In this document: piece by piece, positions 13,331 to 14,290 of the stretch
Position numbering within the stretch: position 1 is the first letter of the stretch
Layout: each line of letters starts with the position of its first letter
Origin: an uncultured Muribaculaceae bacterium
GTDB lineage: Bacteria; Bacteroidota; Bacteroidia; Bacteroidales; Muribaculaceae
Direction: 5' to 3'
NCBI GenBank assembly: GCA_910586175.1
Contig: CAJUIJ010000055.1
Coordinates: 1 to 14,290, forward strand
DNA: 14,290 nucleotides
The notes under the pieces: generated by a model
Databases searched by the model: none
Seen by the model: the letters and a program-made list of their open reading frames with translations, nothing else
Told to the model about the DNA's origin: nothing
Position numbers and translations under genes: made by a program

Positions 13331-14047
13331 ATGGATTACAACAACAATGTGACCCCACCTCCTTATTTTAACGAGGGAGCGGTGGCCAAACAGACCAACG
13401 CAGTGATGAAGCGCGTATACGTGCGCATGTTCATCGGTCTGCTCGTATCTGCATTCTGTGCACTTGGCGTGGCTTCGAGCCCGGCATTGCTCAGCTTCTT
13501 TGTAATGAACCGGATTGTGTTCTGGGGCATGTTCATCGCCATGTTCATTATGGCTTGGGTGCTACCGTCGCGCATGCAGAAGATGTCGACCGGTGCAGTG
13601 CTTGGATGCTTTGTGCTCTTTTCAGCAATGATGGGTACAACGCTTGCCCCGATATTCCTGGTGTATCGTCTTGGCACAATTGTCTATACCTTCTTTATCA
13701 CCGCCGGCACGTTCGGTGCTATGTCAGTGTATGGCTATTTCACCAAGTCTGACCTTACCAAGATGGGTTCCTTCCTGTTTATGGCCCTTATCGGACTCAT
13801 CATCGCATCGGTAGTCAACATCTTTGTGGCAAGTTCCGCACTCGACTGGATCATCTCGATAGTGGGTGTGCTGATTTTTGTGGGTCTCACCGCGTGGGAT
13901 ACCCAGCAAATCAAGCAGATTTCGCGTGCAAATCTTGACCCGGCTCTCGCCGACAAGCTCGCTACTATAGGTGCGCTCAATCTCTACCTCGACTTCATCA
14001 ACCTCTTCCTTTACCTGCTCCGCATCTTCGGAGGTAGCCGTGATTGA
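13331..14047 (+). CDS. Bax inhibitor-1 / YccA family membrane protein
   Basis: The 238-residue protein has a short Asn/Pro-rich cytosolic start (MDYNNNVTPPPYFNEG) and then about seven membrane segments from residue 34 to the end. The family block is visible: GTFGAMSVYGYFTKSDLTKMG (about 127-146), then GLTAWDTQQIK (185-195) and LYLDFINLFLYLLRIFG. Asp190 and Asp221 probably match the paired aspartates that form the pH-sensing centre of the bacterial homologue YetJ, a calcium-leak channel. In bacteria the physiological role is little known; YccA of E. coli interacts with the FtsH protease. The start is fixed by the lack of upstream in-frame alternatives near the hairpin. The next gene starts one base after this stop, so the two are likely translated together. 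Confidence 0.92.
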   Translation: MDYNNNVTPPPYFNEGAVAKQTNAVMKRVYVRMFIGLLVSAFCALGVASSPALLSFFVMNRIVFWGMFIAMFIMAWVLPSRMQKMSTGAVLGCFVLFSAMMGTTLAPIFLVYRLGTIVYTFFITAGTFGAMSVYGYFTKSDLTKMGSFLFMALIGLIIASVVNIFVASSALDWIISIVGVLIFVGLTAWDTQQIKQISRANLDPALADKLATIGALNLYLDFINLFLYLLRIFGGSRD

Positions 14048-14048
14048 T

Positions 14049-14290
14049 ATGGATAAGGATAAGATAGCATCGGAGATGCTCGATGCAGTTGAGCTGTATG
14101 TCAGCTCAACCGAAGCCTGGGATGATGCAGTGCTCACCTTTGATACCGCTACAGGCAAGGCATCGGTGATGGAGTCAGAAGATGCTGAAAAGCTGCCCGA
14201 GACAGTCGATGTGTTCGACATTATGGATTTCGTGGAAATGACCCCCGATGGCAAATGGATTGCTGACAAGGAAACCATAGAGGCCACAGC
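14049..14290 (+). CDS. Acidic protein of unknown function (cut by the window end)
   Basis: An open frame starts at ATG 14049, one base after the Bax-inhibitor stop, and stays open for 80 codons to the window edge. It begins MDKDKIASEMLDAVELYVSS and is rich in Asp and Glu, with no signal peptide and no membrane segment in the visible part. I do not recognise a family. The tight spacing and the GC-rich codon use, like the gene before it, support a real gene. The complementary frame on the minus strand is a shadow. Confidence 0.7.
   Translation, partial: MDKDKIASEMLDAVELYVSSTEAWDDAVLTFDTATGKASVMESEDAEKLPETVDVFDIMDFVEMTPDGKWIADKETIEAT

Noticed and set aside
13724..14287. Minus-strand frame of 187 codons rich in Ser, Thr and Glu
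   Set aside because: It is antisense to the Bax-inhibitor gene and to the acidic open frame; its low-complexity composition mirrors their codons.

Overview
The window looks like a chromosomal segment of a gut-type member of the Bacteroidales. A Muribaculaceae-like host is my best guess, but that is inference. Several intergenic regions carry the Bacteroidetes promoter signature TTTG, about 19 bases, then TAnnTTTG: upstream of an HU gene, upstream of argS, upstream of a secreted-protein gene, and with looser spacing upstream of a nuclease gene and an LRR gene. The protein families also fit: BspA-like LRR protein, PDDEXK_2/Rpn nuclease, paired rhomboids, and secreted proteins with a Y-x-x-x-G...G-x-Y-I C-terminal tail.

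Left part (1-6109), all on the minus strand. Reading 5' to 3' there are two adjacent rhomboid intramembrane proteases (one base apart if the second starts at 5346), then a membrane-anchored endonuclease/exonuclease/phosphatase (EEP) protein. A promoter region at 3231-3266 then starts a second unit: an Rpn/PDDEXK_2 nuclease with a 12-bp tandem repeat, followed 32 bases later by a periplasmic M3 zinc peptidase (Dcp-like). GC-rich 11-bp tandem repeats lie directly after the peptidase stop.

Middle part (6110-8241), plus strand. A BspA-like LRR protein gene has its own promoter, but its signal-peptide exon-like 5' part is out of frame with the LRR part (frameshift near 6520-6528). An HU nucleoid protein gene follows, with a textbook promoter, a structured leader and a long terminator hairpin.

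Accessory-looking part (8242-11311). This block is more AT-rich than its flanks. It holds a minus-strand secreted protein of unknown function, a 684-base gene-free stretch rich in palindromes, and a plus-strand hipB-hipA toxin-antitoxin pair in which HipA is a single compact protein of 371 residues. The hipA stop codon lies only three bases before the argS promoter.

Right part (11312-14290), plus strand. It holds argS (arginyl-tRNA synthetase), two hairpins, a Bax-inhibitor-1 family membrane protein, and an unknown acidic protein, one base downstream, that runs off the window.

I see no tRNA, rRNA, CRISPR array or insertion sequence. The most interesting points are: the HipA-family kinase abutting an aminoacyl-tRNA synthetase gene, the class of enzyme that HipA kinases are known to attack; the compact pair of palindromes beside a minus-strand promoter-like element at 9473-9534; the frameshifted LRR gene; and the repeat-bearing Rpn gene that might encode an intragenic partner.
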